64,000 nucleotides of DNA from Moritella yayanosii (GCF_900465055.1 NZ_LS483250.1:1364001-1428000); one strand, 5' to 3'. Shown: positions 27,785-36,269, counted from the stretch's first letter. Numbers and translations are program-made. The notes: generated by a model from the letters alone, not told the origin.

Positions 27785-28540
27785 TTAACGCCGCTCCCCT
27801 GCAAATAAATAGCCTTCGCCATGAACGGTCACTAAGTATTCAGGGTTCTTAGGATCTAACTCTATTTTGTTACGTAGTCGACGTACTAATACATCTATCG
27901 TACGATCATTGGGTGCCTCAACGCGATGGTCTATCAAGCTCAGTAATCGGTCTCGAGATAAAACCAGCTCAGGATGGGCGGTGAAGGCAACTAACATGTC
28001 GTATTCCGCTTTAGTCAGTTTTATTTGCTCGCCGTTTTGACACAGTTTTCGCTTAGCTTTGTCAAAACTCCAAGAGCCAAAATGAAATAGATCATCGTTT
28101 TTTTCATCTTTAATCGCATTTTCTAATTCATTATTGGCCTGAGTAGTCAACGAAATACGCCACAACAGGTTTTTTACTCGTACGAGTAACTCGCGTAATT
28201 CAAAAGGCTTGGTAACATAGTCATCCGCGCCCATTTCTAGACCCACAATTTTATCAATGGCATCAATACGCCCGGTAACCAGAATAATACCGATATTTGA
28301 CTGACTACGCAGAGTTCGGGTGATCATCAAGCCGTCTTCATCTGGCAAGTTGATATCGAGCATAATAAGATCGATGTGATGATTGGCTAACACGATATTC
28401 ATTTCTGCTTTACTCGCAGCTTCACTAACTTGGTAACCCTCATGTTGAAAATAACCAACCAATTTCGCACGAGTTATCACTTCATCTTCAACAACCAAAA
28501 TATGCTTATTTTTCAAATTCAATTCCTTAACATTCTGCAT
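27785..28540 (-). CDS. torR: TMAO response regulator TorR
   Basis: A 251-residue OmpR/PhoB-type regulator. The receiver domain holds the acidic pocket (VVEDE), the phospho-acceptor Asp62 (LIMLDINLPDEDG) and Lys in DDYVTKPFE; the winged helix covers about 150-245 (ALNGEQ-like KLCQNGEQIKLTKAEYDML and VDVLVRRLRNKIE-type text). In known systems torR is followed on the other side by the torCAD reductase operon; here the upstream 224 bases lead instead to an IS3 element and prophage. It may thus act on targets elsewhere. Confidence 0.9.
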   Translation of the reverse strand: MQNVKELNLKNKHILVVEDEVITRAKLVGYFQHEGYQVSEAASKAEMNIVLANHHIDLIMLDINLPDEDGLMITRTLRSQSNIGIILVTGRIDAIDKIVGLEMGADDYVTKPFELRELLVRVKNLLWRISLTTQANNELENAIKDEKNDDLFHFGSWSFDKAKRKLCQNGEQIKLTKAEYDMLVAFTAHPELVLSRDRLLSLIDHRVEAPNDRTIDVLVRRLRNKIELDPKNPEYLVTVHGEGYLFAGERR

Positions 28541-28824
28541 TAACTAGCGAAATAACAATAACGCACTAGGTAGTCGATTCACCTGATGTATATCAATATA
28601 TGAGTGCTAAATAGTGGCTGAACACCGACTAATTGCCTTTATGTTATCACAAACAGCTTTTGTACTCTCCCCTGTAAGCTTCGGTTATTTATCTTTGTCG
28701 CCATAAGCGCCATCAAGAACCAAATGGCATATAGTTATGCGATGGAATAACCTTGGTTACTATGTGGTTTAATTCTATCGGACACTTCTAAAGCATTTAA
28801 GTATAATGTTAATTAGAGATGATT

Positions 28825-29130
28825 ATGAATACTAAATTTAAACGTCCGAAATTTACAACTGAATTCAAGCAAGGCGCAGTAAAACGCGTTACTGAGCAAG
28901 GATATACCAGGCAAGCCGCCGCAGATAGCTTAGGTATTTCATTACGTGCTATCACGCGTTGGGTTAAGGCTGAAAGTGGTTCGCAAGCCAGACCTGGAAC
29001 CAAACAAGAAAGCTTAAACCTATCTGAACGTAATGAACTTGAGATGCTGCGTAAAGAAAACACTAAACTACTGATGGAGAAAGAAATCCTAAAAAAGGCC
29101 GCAATCTTCTTTGCCAAGGAAAGCGAGTAA
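28825..29130 (+). CDS. IS3-family transposase OrfA
   Basis: A 101-residue helix-turn-helix protein: KFTTEFKQGAVKRVTEQG, then AADSLGISLRAITRWVKAE, followed by a leucine-zipper-like helix (ELEMLRKENTKLLMEKEIL) and the typical end KKAAIFFAKESE. It normally makes OrfAB by programmed frameshift. AGAG six bases before the ATG at 28825 favours this start over the ATG at 28819. Since orfB is broken, the element cannot move on its own. Confidence 0.85.
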   Translation: MNTKFKRPKFTTEFKQGAVKRVTEQGYTRQAAADSLGISLRAITRWVKAESGSQARPGTKQESLNLSERNELEMLRKENTKLLMEKEILKKAAIFFAKESE

Positions 29131-29551
29131 GGTTTCAGTTTATTGCTGAGTATAAGAAGACATTTCCAATTCGAGTTACATGTAAAGCAATGGGCGTAAG
29201 CCCTAGTGCTTTTTATCACTGGCTATCAAATAGAGCGTCGCCTAAGAAAGATGTAGCGCTCGATATCAAGGCAACTGAGATATTTAATTATCACAGGAAA
29301 ACGCTAGGGTATCGTAGATTAACCAATGAATTACGAAAAGAAGGTTTTGATGTTGGCTATTATAAAACATGGCGCTTAATGTCACGCTTAGGCTTGCAAG
29401 CTCGCTACCCAAAACGATTCAAGGTAAATCATTGGATGGAGTATTGCCGACAACATTAAAACAGAAATGTGTTTGCAAGCGGCCACATACGACATTGGGG
29501 TATTTATCACCGATGGAATTTGAGCAACAGATATTAAGAAAAGCTGCTTAA
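29131..29551 (+). pseudogene. IS3-family transposase OrfB, catalytic core deleted
   Basis: The N-terminal part (RFQFIAEYKKTFPIRVTCKA, then MGVSPSAFYHWLSNRAS and RRLTNELRKEGFDVG) is normal. After KRFKV the frame breaks, and a short C-terminal piece (RPHTTLGYLSPMEFEQQ) follows in another frame. The segment with the three acidic catalytic residues is missing, roughly 150 residues. Confidence 0.8.
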
Positions 29552-29576
29552 GAAAGTGTCCGATTTGAGTTGACCA

Positions 29577-29728
29577 TTACAGAATTCTGCACTTTGATAT
29601 ACCTGGTCATACAGTGTTTGCTCAATCGTTGGCTCGACACTGAACTGTTCGGATACGGAGGCAACCCCGTAATTAACAGCTAATGCAGACACCACCGCGG
29701 CAAAAACCTGTGTTGTTTTAAGCTTCAT
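29577..29728 (-). pseudogene. P2-family major capsid protein (GpN), N-terminal fragment cut by IS3
   Basis: The frame starts MKLKTTQVFAAVVSALAVNY and continues with SVSEQFSVEPTIEQTLYDQV then YQSAEF, matching the N-terminal region of P2-type capsid precursors (F-x-VEPS-x-x-QTL). It runs directly into the right end of the IS3 element after about 50 residues; the remaining 280 or so residues are missing. It follows the scaffold gene gpO by 17 bases, as in P2. Confidence 0.75.
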
Positions 29729-29745
29729 TAATATTGTTCCTATTG

Positions 29746-30672
29746 CTAAAGAAGGTTGTGGTACTTGCCATTCTCACCAAGGTGTTCTTCTTCACCTTCA
29801 GTGGTCGTTGATGCCGGATCTTTGATTGCATCGCTCACGGTTTTAGTCAGCGCTGCAATTTGGTCAACCAAACCATCAACCTTGCCATCGAGCGCCGAAA
29901 AATCAGCTGTTGGTTTATCCGTACTCGCGTCTGCCTGGGTACCCGTATTCACATCATCAACCGGAGCTGGCGTTGTACTTTGCTTAGCAAGAAGATCTTG
30001 TGTTGCTTGAGTATTGGCTTCTAGCACCTGGCTAAATTTCAGCAATGGTGCACCGAGCGCGTCGGTCATTGCGGCGGCAAATTCTTCGCGTTTCATGTCG
30101 TCATCATCCTTATTAAAATTAAAGAGTTTTTTAAACAGGCTCTTGGTGGGTTGGGCCGCTTCTTCTAACGCTAACGACACCTGTAATAGGTCAGTATCTG
30201 AGGGTGCTTGATTGGCGTTATTTTTGTCTTGCTGACTAAAATGAATGCGGTCGGTGTAGGTACTTGCGGGATAATCAGTTACGGCAAGCCCGATTAAATA
30301 GGTTTGTCCTGACTTCATAAAATCACGGTCAATTTCAATACTGAAATACACGGCCTGGTCGGCTTGATTTAGTAGCACAAATGACGCGTTTGGAGAAAGA
30401 ATGGCGTATAACACTTTTATACCGTCTTCATTTTTACCCGTGCTTAATCCGATCACATCACCGAGCATGCCGCCATTGAGTTCTACGCCATGTAAATTCT
30501 TTGCCGCCCAGCCCGACCAATTAAATTCGTGGTCTAAATTGATGCGAGCACCGTACTTTTTATAGTTGTAAGTGGTGACAATATCGTCGATATCTTTTTC
30601 TGATATTTCGCGACCATCTACCGTTAACCCCATGGCAGCAATGGCAAGTGGAATTGTGCGTAATTGAGCCAT
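29746..30672 (-). CDS. capsid scaffolding protein / protease (P2 GpO)
   Basis: A 308-residue protein with an N-terminal serine protease and a C-terminal scaffold. The catalytic residues known from P2 O (Asp19, His48, Ser107) are matched by Asp19, His48 (INLDHEF) and Ser111 (VYFSIEID). After residue 165 the sequence is polar, with a coiled helical scaffold part and a Thr/Glu-rich tail. In the phage it helps assemble and mature GpN shells; with gpN truncated it has no substrate. It is divergent from gpP. Confidence 0.85.
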   Translation of the reverse strand: MAQLRTIPLAIAAMGLTVDGREISEKDIDDIVTTYNYKKYGARINLDHEFNWSGWAAKNLHGVELNGGMLGDVIGLSTGKNEDGIKVLYAILSPNASFVLLNQADQAVYFSIEIDRDFMKSGQTYLIGLAVTDYPASTYTDRIHFSQQDKNNANQAPSDTDLLQVSLALEEAAQPTKSLFKKLFNFNKDDDDMKREEFAAAMTDALGAPLLKFSQVLEANTQATQDLLAKQSTTPAPVDDVNTGTQADASTDKPTADFSALDGKVDGLVDQIAALTKTVSDAIKDPASTTTEGEEEHLGENGKYHNLL

Positions 30673-30754
30673 GTTGTTTCCTGTTTAATGTCAAAGTTGA
30701 ACTAAGTGAAATCAATTTTGCCCGCAGAACAGGCCTTAATCCATCACATTAAAT

Positions 30755-30793
30755 CCGCGTTATTCCGATCTTGGCGAAAGCGGAATAACGCGG
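30755..30793. promoter_or_regulatory. perfect 13-bp inverted repeat in the gpO/gpP divergent region
   Basis: CCGCGTTATTCCG (30755-30767) and its exact complement (30781-30793) are separated by 13 bases. It sits midway between the divergent starts of gpO and gpP, where P2 has its two Ogr-activated late promoters. It may be a regulator site for both or a transcribed stem-loop; neither is proven. Confidence 0.55.
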
Positions 30794-30862
30794 AAATCTT
30801 CTTAAAGAATTACGTGATTTAGGGTTATAAACTTGGCGCTTGTTCTTACCAACAGGCCAGTT

Positions 30863-32668
30863 ATGAAACCGAGGACTCCCCGATATACACCCAAAATCAT
30901 TAAAACGGCGCGTGACCATTATGTTTTTGGTGGACTGACGTTTGATGAAATCTCAGAAATTGAAGGTATGCCGAGTGCCCGCTCTTTACGACGTTGGGCG
31001 GATGATGGCAGCTGGAATGAACTGTGCCCGTCACTTAATGCCGAGACAGCGATTGCACGACGTATTGTGTTATTGGCTGATCGCGACAATAAAGATGATG
31101 CGGATTATAAAGAACTGGATTTTCTGACTAAACAGCAATGTGCATTAAATCAGTCTCGCTTGCCCAGTGCCGGCATTACTAAAAAATACGGGAATACACC
31201 TGCAGCTGCTGCGGCTCAACATGAACAAACCAGTGAGCGAACCAGTAAAAGTAAGAAGCGTCAGAAGAAGATTAAGAATGATGTGTCGAGTATCACCAAA
31301 GAAATGCTGGATGAGCTCAAAGACAACCTGCTCTACCCGCACCAGTTACACTGGTTTGAACATCAAGATTATCGTAGCCGTTTTATTTTAAAGCCGCGTC
31401 AAATCGGCGCGACCTTCTATTTTGCGTTTGAAGCGTTTTATGATGCTGTGGTAAATGGCCGTAATAAGATCTTCATTTCAGCATCACGGGACCAGGCAGA
31501 GATATTCAAAGCCAATATCATTGCCTTATGTCGTGAACAGTTTGGTATTGAGCTAAGCGGCTCACCTCTGATGTTGCGCAATAAAGGCAAGACCACAACA
31601 CTGTATTTCAAATCGACCAATGCCCGGACGGCGCAGTCTGCATCTGGTGATTTGTATATTGATGAAGTGTTTTGGATCCCGAAGTTTAAAGAGTTACGCA
31701 GTCTTGCCCAGGCAATGGCGACCCATAAAGATTTTCGTATTACCTATTTCAGTACCCCATCGGTGACCAGCCATGAAGCGTATGATTTGTGGAATGGTCG
31801 CTGGTACCGCAAAACCAAAGCCTGTAATGACCCCGAGTTTGCCATTGATGTTAGCCATAAGACCTTAAAGCATGGCTTGCTTTGCGATGATGGTATCTGG
31901 CGTCAAAAGCTCAATGTTTATGACGTGGTGGAACAAGGCTTTGACCGCATTGATATCAGCATGCTGGAGAATGAATACTCTAAAGAAGAGTTTGATAATC
32001 TCTTTATGTGCAAGTTTATTGATGATGCCCACAGTGCGTTTAGCCTTAAACAGCTGATGGCCTGCGTCGGTAATAGCAAAAAATGGACCGACTTTGACCC
32101 TACTTGGTCACGCCCTTATGCCATGAAGCCAGTTGTTATTGGCTTTGACCCAGCGCGAACGCGAGACATTGCATCGGTAGTGGTCTTGAGTTTACCGCTT
32201 GGCCCCGATGATAAATTTCGTTTGTTGGAATCACTGAATTTAAGTGGTAACGACTTTGAAACCATGGCCAGTGAAATTAAAGAACTCACCCTTAAATACC
32301 ATGTTGTGCATATCGGTGTTGATACTACCGGCATGGGCTTAGGTGTTTTTGAACTCATACAAAAATTCTTCCCGCTGGCAATGCCGATTCATTACAACCC
32401 GCACAACAAAAACAAGATGGTGATTAAGTCGCTTAATGTCATTGGCAAAAAACGTTTTGAATACGATGAAAATTCAGTGATGGTTGCCAGCAGCTTCATT
32501 AATATTCGCAAAAAGGTAGTTGGTGACCAAATCAGCTATGCAACCAACCGCACCGCAGCCACAGGCCATGCTGATATAGCTTGGGCAATCATGCATGCCA
32601 TGATCTACGAACCATTATCTGGTGACAGCTCGAGCACCAGAACATCAATAGGATTAGATGCCGCATAA
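30863..32668 (+). CDS. terminase large subunit (P2 GpP type)
   Basis: A protein of about 601 residues. The N-terminal helix-turn-helix (LTFDEISEIEGMPSARSLRRW) binds DNA; the ATPase motor has the P2-type Walker A (FILKPRQIGATFYFAFEAF) and Walker B (LYIDEVFWIPK); the C-terminal nuclease starts with VVIGFDPARTRDIASVVVL. The ATG at 30863 is used here; a TTG at 30833 preceded by AGGG would add ten residues. The stop overlaps the gpQ start by one base. It appears intact. Confidence 0.9.
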   Translation: MKPRTPRYTPKIIKTARDHYVFGGLTFDEISEIEGMPSARSLRRWADDGSWNELCPSLNAETAIARRIVLLADRDNKDDADYKELDFLTKQQCALNQSRLPSAGITKKYGNTPAAAAAQHEQTSERTSKSKKRQKKIKNDVSSITKEMLDELKDNLLYPHQLHWFEHQDYRSRFILKPRQIGATFYFAFEAFYDAVVNGRNKIFISASRDQAEIFKANIIALCREQFGIELSGSPLMLRNKGKTTTLYFKSTNARTAQSASGDLYIDEVFWIPKFKELRSLAQAMATHKDFRITYFSTPSVTSHEAYDLWNGRWYRKTKACNDPEFAIDVSHKTLKHGLLCDDGIWRQKLNVYDVVEQGFDRIDISMLENEYSKEEFDNLFMCKFIDDAHSAFSLKQLMACVGNSKKWTDFDPTWSRPYAMKPVVIGFDPARTRDIASVVVLSLPLGPDDKFRLLESLNLSGNDFETMASEIKELTLKYHVVHIGVDTTGMGLGVFELIQKFFPLAMPIHYNPHNKNKMVIKSLNVIGKKRFEYDENSVMVASSFINIRKKVVGDQISYATNRTAATGHADIAWAIMHAMIYEPLSGDSSSTRTSIGLDAA

Positions 32669-33708
32669 TGAATTCAACTAAAAGTACGACCACTGAACCG
32701 GTTAAAAACAAATCTATCGACACCTTTAGCTTTGGTGACCCTGAGCCGTGTTTAGATAATCGCATGACCGAATACATCGGGCTTTACGCTGACATGGACG
32801 GGCTATATTCACCGCCCGTGAGTTTAGCCGGCTTGATTAAATTGCTACGAGTAAATGCCCAACATGGCCCTATTTTATATTTTAAACGCAATATGATTTT
32901 GAAATGGTTTAAGCCTAATGCGCTATTAACGCGGCGAACGTTTAAGAAGTTTGCGTTTGATTATTGTTGGGCGGCGAATTCGTACCTGCAGGTAATTAAA
33001 AATACCTTTGGTAATGTGATTAAGTTAAGGCATTTACCTGCGCTATCGATGCGCTATACATCTACACCGGGTGTTTATGCGCAACGCTTAAGTAATGGCA
33101 ACGTGCTGCGTTTTAAAAAAGGCGAAGTTATCCACCTGAAAGAATACGATCCGAACCAGGGTATCTACGGTATCCCCCAATATTATGGCGGTATTCAATC
33201 TGCGCTTTTAAATGAAGATGCCACCCTGTTCCGCCGTAAATATTACAAGAACGGTGCACATATGGGGTTTATCTTCTCGATGGCAGATCCCAATTTATCG
33301 ACCGAAGATGAAGATGATTTGAAAGCAGCAATCAAAGATTCTCGCGGTGTGGGTAACTTCCGCAGTTTATTTATTAATAACCGCAGTGGTAAGGCTGATG
33401 CGGAAAAGGCGATCAAGATTATTCCGGTGGGTGATATTTCTACCAAAGATGAATTTGAACGGATTAAGAAGATCACGCTAAATGATATGCTGAGTATGCA
33501 TCGCGCCCAGGAAGCATTAAGCGGGCAAACGTCTGGTGACAGTCCGGGCTTTGGTGACTTGGATAAAATTACCCGCGCTTATTACAACAATGAAGTGGTG
33601 CCAATGCAGCAAGACATGATGGAGATTAACGAGTATTTACCCGCGGCACTGCATATTGAATTTTCAGTGCCGGTGTATTCAGACTTAAACCCGAGGAGTG
33701 AAGACTGA
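32668..33708 (+). CDS. portal protein (P2 GpQ type)
   Basis: A 346-residue portal protein. Recognisable text includes NAQHGPILYFKRNMILKWF, ALSMRYTSTPGVY, YGIPQYYGGIQSALLNEDATLFRRKYYKNGAHMG and the end LHIEFSVPVYSDL. Length matches the P2 family (about 340). It is overlapped by gpP upstream and by a holin-type gene downstream. In P2, Q and P form one late operon, as here. Confidence 0.9.
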   Translation: MNSTKSTTTEPVKNKSIDTFSFGDPEPCLDNRMTEYIGLYADMDGLYSPPVSLAGLIKLLRVNAQHGPILYFKRNMILKWFKPNALLTRRTFKKFAFDYCWAANSYLQVIKNTFGNVIKLRHLPALSMRYTSTPGVYAQRLSNGNVLRFKKGEVIHLKEYDPNQGIYGIPQYYGGIQSALLNEDATLFRRKYYKNGAHMGFIFSMADPNLSTEDEDDLKAAIKDSRGVGNFRSLFINNRSGKADAEKAIKIIPVGDISTKDEFERIKKITLNDMLSMHRAQEALSGQTSGDSPGFGDLDKITRAYYNNEVVPMQQDMMEINEYLPAALHIEFSVPVYSDLNPRSED

Positions 33709-34031
33709 TGGAAGAACTGATTATTTTTATTCGTCAGTGGGGGCAGCTGTGTTTGTTGTCGTTACTGGCCGCCGCTACGCAAATGTATATGTCTGGTACC
33801 CGTATTACTTTTTTTCATTATTTCATGTCAGTGCTGATGGCTATTTTGTCTGCGTACATAGCGGAAAGATTTTGTATTTGGCTGGGCCTGAATGATGGTT
33901 TGAAAACAGGGATTATTGGGATTGCGGCGTATGTGGCACCGCATTTTTTAACCGGGTTGAATGCACTGGCGAAAACAGTATCAAAAGACCCAAAACACTT
34001 TTTAGATATTTTATTGAGGAATAAATCATGA
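33708..34031 (+). CDS. holin-like phage membrane protein (LydA type)
   Basis: A 107-residue protein with two to three hydrophobic segments (about 13-27, 36-60, 66-85) and a polar tail. The arrangement and text (FFHYFMSVLMAILSAYIAERF) are like LydA-type phage holins, though I rely on memory for that. It follows gpQ with a one-base overlap and overlaps the next holin-type gene by four bases, so it is part of the late gpP-gpQ transcript. Confidence 0.6.
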   Translation: MEELIIFIRQWGQLCLLSLLAAATQMYMSGTRITFFHYFMSVLMAILSAYIAERFCIWLGLNDGLKTGIIGIAAYVAPHFLTGLNALAKTVSKDPKHFLDILLRNKS

Positions 34032-34477
34032 GTTGGATCACTTCGTTGTTTAGTTTTATTTCGGCACCGATTGCAGATTTATCGGGTAGCTATCGAGAAC
34101 GTAAACGTATTGCGGCAGAAATGGCAGCGTCGATTGCGACTGCAGAAGGTAACCTTAAATTGGCAAAGCTAGACGCAGAAGCTAAACGGCTAGCTAACCA
34201 GGAAGGTAACGACACTGATTATGATCTGCAGGTGTTGAAGAACCGGCGCGAATCGATAATGGATGAAATTATTATTACGGTGTTTTTGGGATTATTCATT
34301 GCCCATTTTGTGCCACAGCTGCAGCCGTATATGGCTGATGGTTGGCAGGCGATGGGTTATAAAGGCGCGCCCTAGTATTTTGAATTTGTGATTGTGGGTA
34401 TTGCTGTTTCTACTTTGGGGTTGATGCGCTTATTTCGGGCGTTCTGGGGGAGTAAAAATACTAAACGGGGGGCTTAG
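34028..34477 (+). pseudogene. three-TM holin family gene with in-frame amber codon
   Basis: The first 115 codons give a phage protein with an N-terminal SWITSLFSFISAPIADLSGSYRERKR, a helical middle (AEMAASIATAEGNLKLAKLDA) and a membrane helix (IIITVFLGLFIAHF). A TAG at 34373-34375 interrupts the frame after KGAP; the frame then stays open for 33 codons, reading YFEFVIVGIAVSTLGLMRLF and a basic end before TAG at 34475. Relatives have GAPWYFEF-like text here, so a Trp TGG probably became TAG. The lost part is the last membrane helix. Confidence 0.7.
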
Positions 34478-34500
34478 CCCCTTAGTAAACATATCAGACA

Positions 34501-34575
34501 ACGGAGGACTTAACATTATTCGAACCTTACGTAGAGTTAAGTAAATCAAAGCTAAGTTAATGTTTAGGTCTCCGT
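34501..34575. repeat. imperfect inverted repeat (18-bp arms, 15 matches) after the holin genes
   Basis: 34501-34518 and 34558-34575 are complementary at 15 of 18 positions, both arms including ACGGAG and AACATTA. The 39-base loop holds smaller repeats. It lies between the end of the late operon and the convergent membrane-protein gene, so it may act as a terminator-like structure, but no T-run follows directly. Confidence 0.4.
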
Positions 34576-34590
34576 AAATTAATAATTATT

Positions 34591-35250
34591 TCAATAATAC
34601 CAATTTACTTTTTTGCTTATCTTACGTTGAAACTTGGCTTCTAGTTTTTCCGCATCCCGAATATTTGTTTTGTCCGTTAAGCTCATCAGAGCAAGTTTTG
34701 CGGATATAATGGCAATAATCAACAAGAAAGACCAAATCACACCATTGAAAATAGAATCATTAATAGTAAAAAATTCATCCATATTAAAATTTTTCAAAAC
34801 ATACAAACCAGCAGTGCCTGCAATTGTTCCAAATATCCCGTACAAAATAATGTTTCTCGAAGGCCTTAAGACTCGTTCTAATTTTCTACGGTTACCACAT
34901 TTAAACTTTGTTTCAAATTCTAATATTTGATTATTAGAAACCAAGTAACGTTTAGATTTACTGTAAAGATCAAGTGTTTCCGTTGGATTAGGGAGTGCGA
35001 GAAGCAGGGTTATTGTTTCGTAATCTAATTTTAAATTAAAGTTACTCTGAAACATTTGCTCGATAACCAAGCGATGGCTCAAATTCGATGTATCACCGTA
35101 AGATTTAAACACCAAGTCTAGAGCTTGCGTTCTAAGTACACTCTTTGACATTATTATGCTATGAGCAAACTTAAATGGCGGTATACATGCTAATACAAAA
35201 GCAAGCACTCCGGCTAATAAAGGGTAGTTACTTAAAAATTCGTTTAACAA
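34591..35250 (-). CDS. prophage membrane protein of unknown function (moron)
   Basis: A 219-residue protein with an N-terminal membrane helix (8-28), a soluble helical region (30-125), and two further helices (132-152, 167-190), followed by a basic tail. No family is recognised. It starts at TTG 35250, chosen because AAGGA lies seven bases upstream. It is leftward between the late genes and the A region, in the position where P2 carries the tin and old exclusion genes, so a phage-exclusion role is a reasonable guess. The genes either side in the same location are a small regulator and a toxin-antitoxin pair. Confidence 0.65.
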   Translation of the reverse strand: MLNEFLSNYPLLAGVLAFVLACIPPFKFAHSIIMSKSVLRTQALDLVFKSYGDTSNLSHRLVIEQMFQSNFNLKLDYETITLLLALPNPTETLDLYSKSKRYLVSNNQILEFETKFKCGNRRKLERVLRPSRNIILYGIFGTIAGTAGLYVLKNFNMDEFFTINDSIFNGVIWSFLLIIAIISAKLALMSLTDKTNIRDAEKLEAKFQRKISKKVNWYY

Positions 35251-35397
35251 TGAAATATCCTTTTAACAGCGAGCAACGTAATAAATAATCGTTGACTAGA
35301 AAGTCAAAGATAAAAAATTAAATTTATGTAATCAATATCTTAAACTATTCTCAAGCTCTATTCATTAACGACTTATTATAAATCAGATATTAAGCAT

Positions 35398-35637
35398 TTA
35401 GTTCCAATCCAACTCTTTAACTTTTTCTACAATACCAGCAACGCCATTCAACCGCTTCAACGCTCGGTTAAAATTCTGCTGTGATACATTATTCAACATT
35501 GCGGCATCATTTTCTGTTAGGCCTTTGCTCAGATGGTCAACCAATGCACTTTTAATATTTTCACTGCCAATTTTGGTTAGCTGTAAAAGCAGATTGATTC
35601 GTTCTTCTGGCTCTAAACCTTTCGTTAAAAACTTCAT
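35398..35637 (-). CDS. PapB/adhesin-biosynthesis-regulator-like DNA-binding protein
   Basis: A 79-residue helix-turn-helix protein. The core SALVDHLSKGLTENDAAMLN and VSQQNFNRALKRLN matches the PapB/FocB family pattern, ending KVKELDWN. Phages of this group often carry such small regulators. A palindrome of possible operator nature (35712-35730) lies 75 bases upstream of its start. The target is unknown. Confidence 0.65.
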   Translation of the reverse strand: MKFLTKGLEPEERINLLLQLTKIGSENIKSALVDHLSKGLTENDAAMLNNVSQQNFNRALKRLNGVAGIVEKVKELDWN

Positions 35638-36012
35638 AAAATTAACATCACTTAACTGATTCGAACGAATTGACGTTTATCGCTTAGACAAACCTGAGTG
35701 GTCTGTCATTCTGTGACAAAACCTGTCACAACTTTGACATTAGCGATCCTTAAATGATCGTTGAGATCCTTTCTAGATAAGGCTTGAGCTATATCAGCGT
35801 GTCCATCGTTATGTCAAAAACGTAAAAAAATTGCGAAAACGCGGTAGGCAAAGAGGAGTGAATTTATCGTGGGTACGCCCGCATGATTAAATGTTTCCCC
35901 CCCACCCGTCAGTAATAGCTATATATTATAACTAACACGTCATACAACTGTATAAAAAAACAGTTAAACATCGTATAATTTACAGGTCAGTATTTGAATT
36001 AAGTGGATGTTT
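35638..36012. other. regulatory gap between PapB-like regulator and ogr
   Basis: 375 bases with no gene. It contains the palindrome TGTGACA-N5-TGTCACA (35712-35730), followed at once by TTGACA, plus AT-rich stretches near 35925-36000 that could hold the ogr promoter. The divergent arrangement suggests that both flanking regulators are controlled from here. Confidence 0.5.
35712..35730. promoter_or_regulatory. palindrome TGTGACA-N5-TGTCACA, candidate operator
   Basis: A perfect 7-bp inverted repeat with a 5-base centre. It has TGT and ACA at its outer ends, as do Ogr/Delta sites in P2-family late promoters, and it lies next to a -35-like TTGACA (35734-35739). It could also bind the PapB-like protein. 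No experimental link exists. Confidence 0.4.
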
Positions 36013-36264
36013 ATGCGAGTAGTTTGCCCAGAGTGCGGCGTTAAAAGCCGAATCCAAAAAACGAATAGAATTTCGAATAGCTATACAGATTTGTATTGCA
36101 GTTGTAATAGTGCCGAGTGTGGTCACTCGTTTGTAATGAATCTAAGTTTTAGCCATACGCTGAGCCCATCAGCGAAAAGTTCAAGTCAGTTAGCCTTTGA
36201 GTTGTTGAGAACCCTAGCTCCTACCCAACAGCAAGAACTTAAGCAGCAGCTTTCAATGTTATAG
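36013..36264 (+). CDS. ogr: Ogr/Delta-type zinc-finger late activator
   Basis: An 83-residue protein beginning MRVVCPECGVKSRIQKTNRI and continuing with LYCSCNSAECGHSFVMN, the zinc-binding pattern of P2 Ogr and P4 Delta. In P2 it activates the late promoters through RNA polymerase alpha. I use the ATG at 36013, the usual family start; an ATG two codons upstream exists. The C-terminal part (SQLAFELLRTLAPTQQQELK) is longer than in P2. A strong terminator follows. Confidence 0.85.
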   Translation: MRVVCPECGVKSRIQKTNRISNSYTDLYCSCNSAECGHSFVMNLSFSHTLSPSAKSSSQLAFELLRTLAPTQQQELKQQLSML

Positions 36265-36269
36265 AAAAC

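Larger units (their letters stand above)
28765..29576 (+). mobile_element. IS3-family insertion sequence, internally deleted
   Basis: An 812-bp remnant with 23-bp imperfect terminal inverted repeats. Both ends start TGGT and share the 11-bp core ATCGGACACTT (left 28777-28787; right its complement at 29554-29564, ending CA at 29576). Intact orfA is present; orfB has lost its middle, including the DDE core. No direct repeat flanks it, which suggests an IS-mediated deletion or rearrangement: torR flank on one side and phage capsid gene on the other. Confidence 0.75.
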
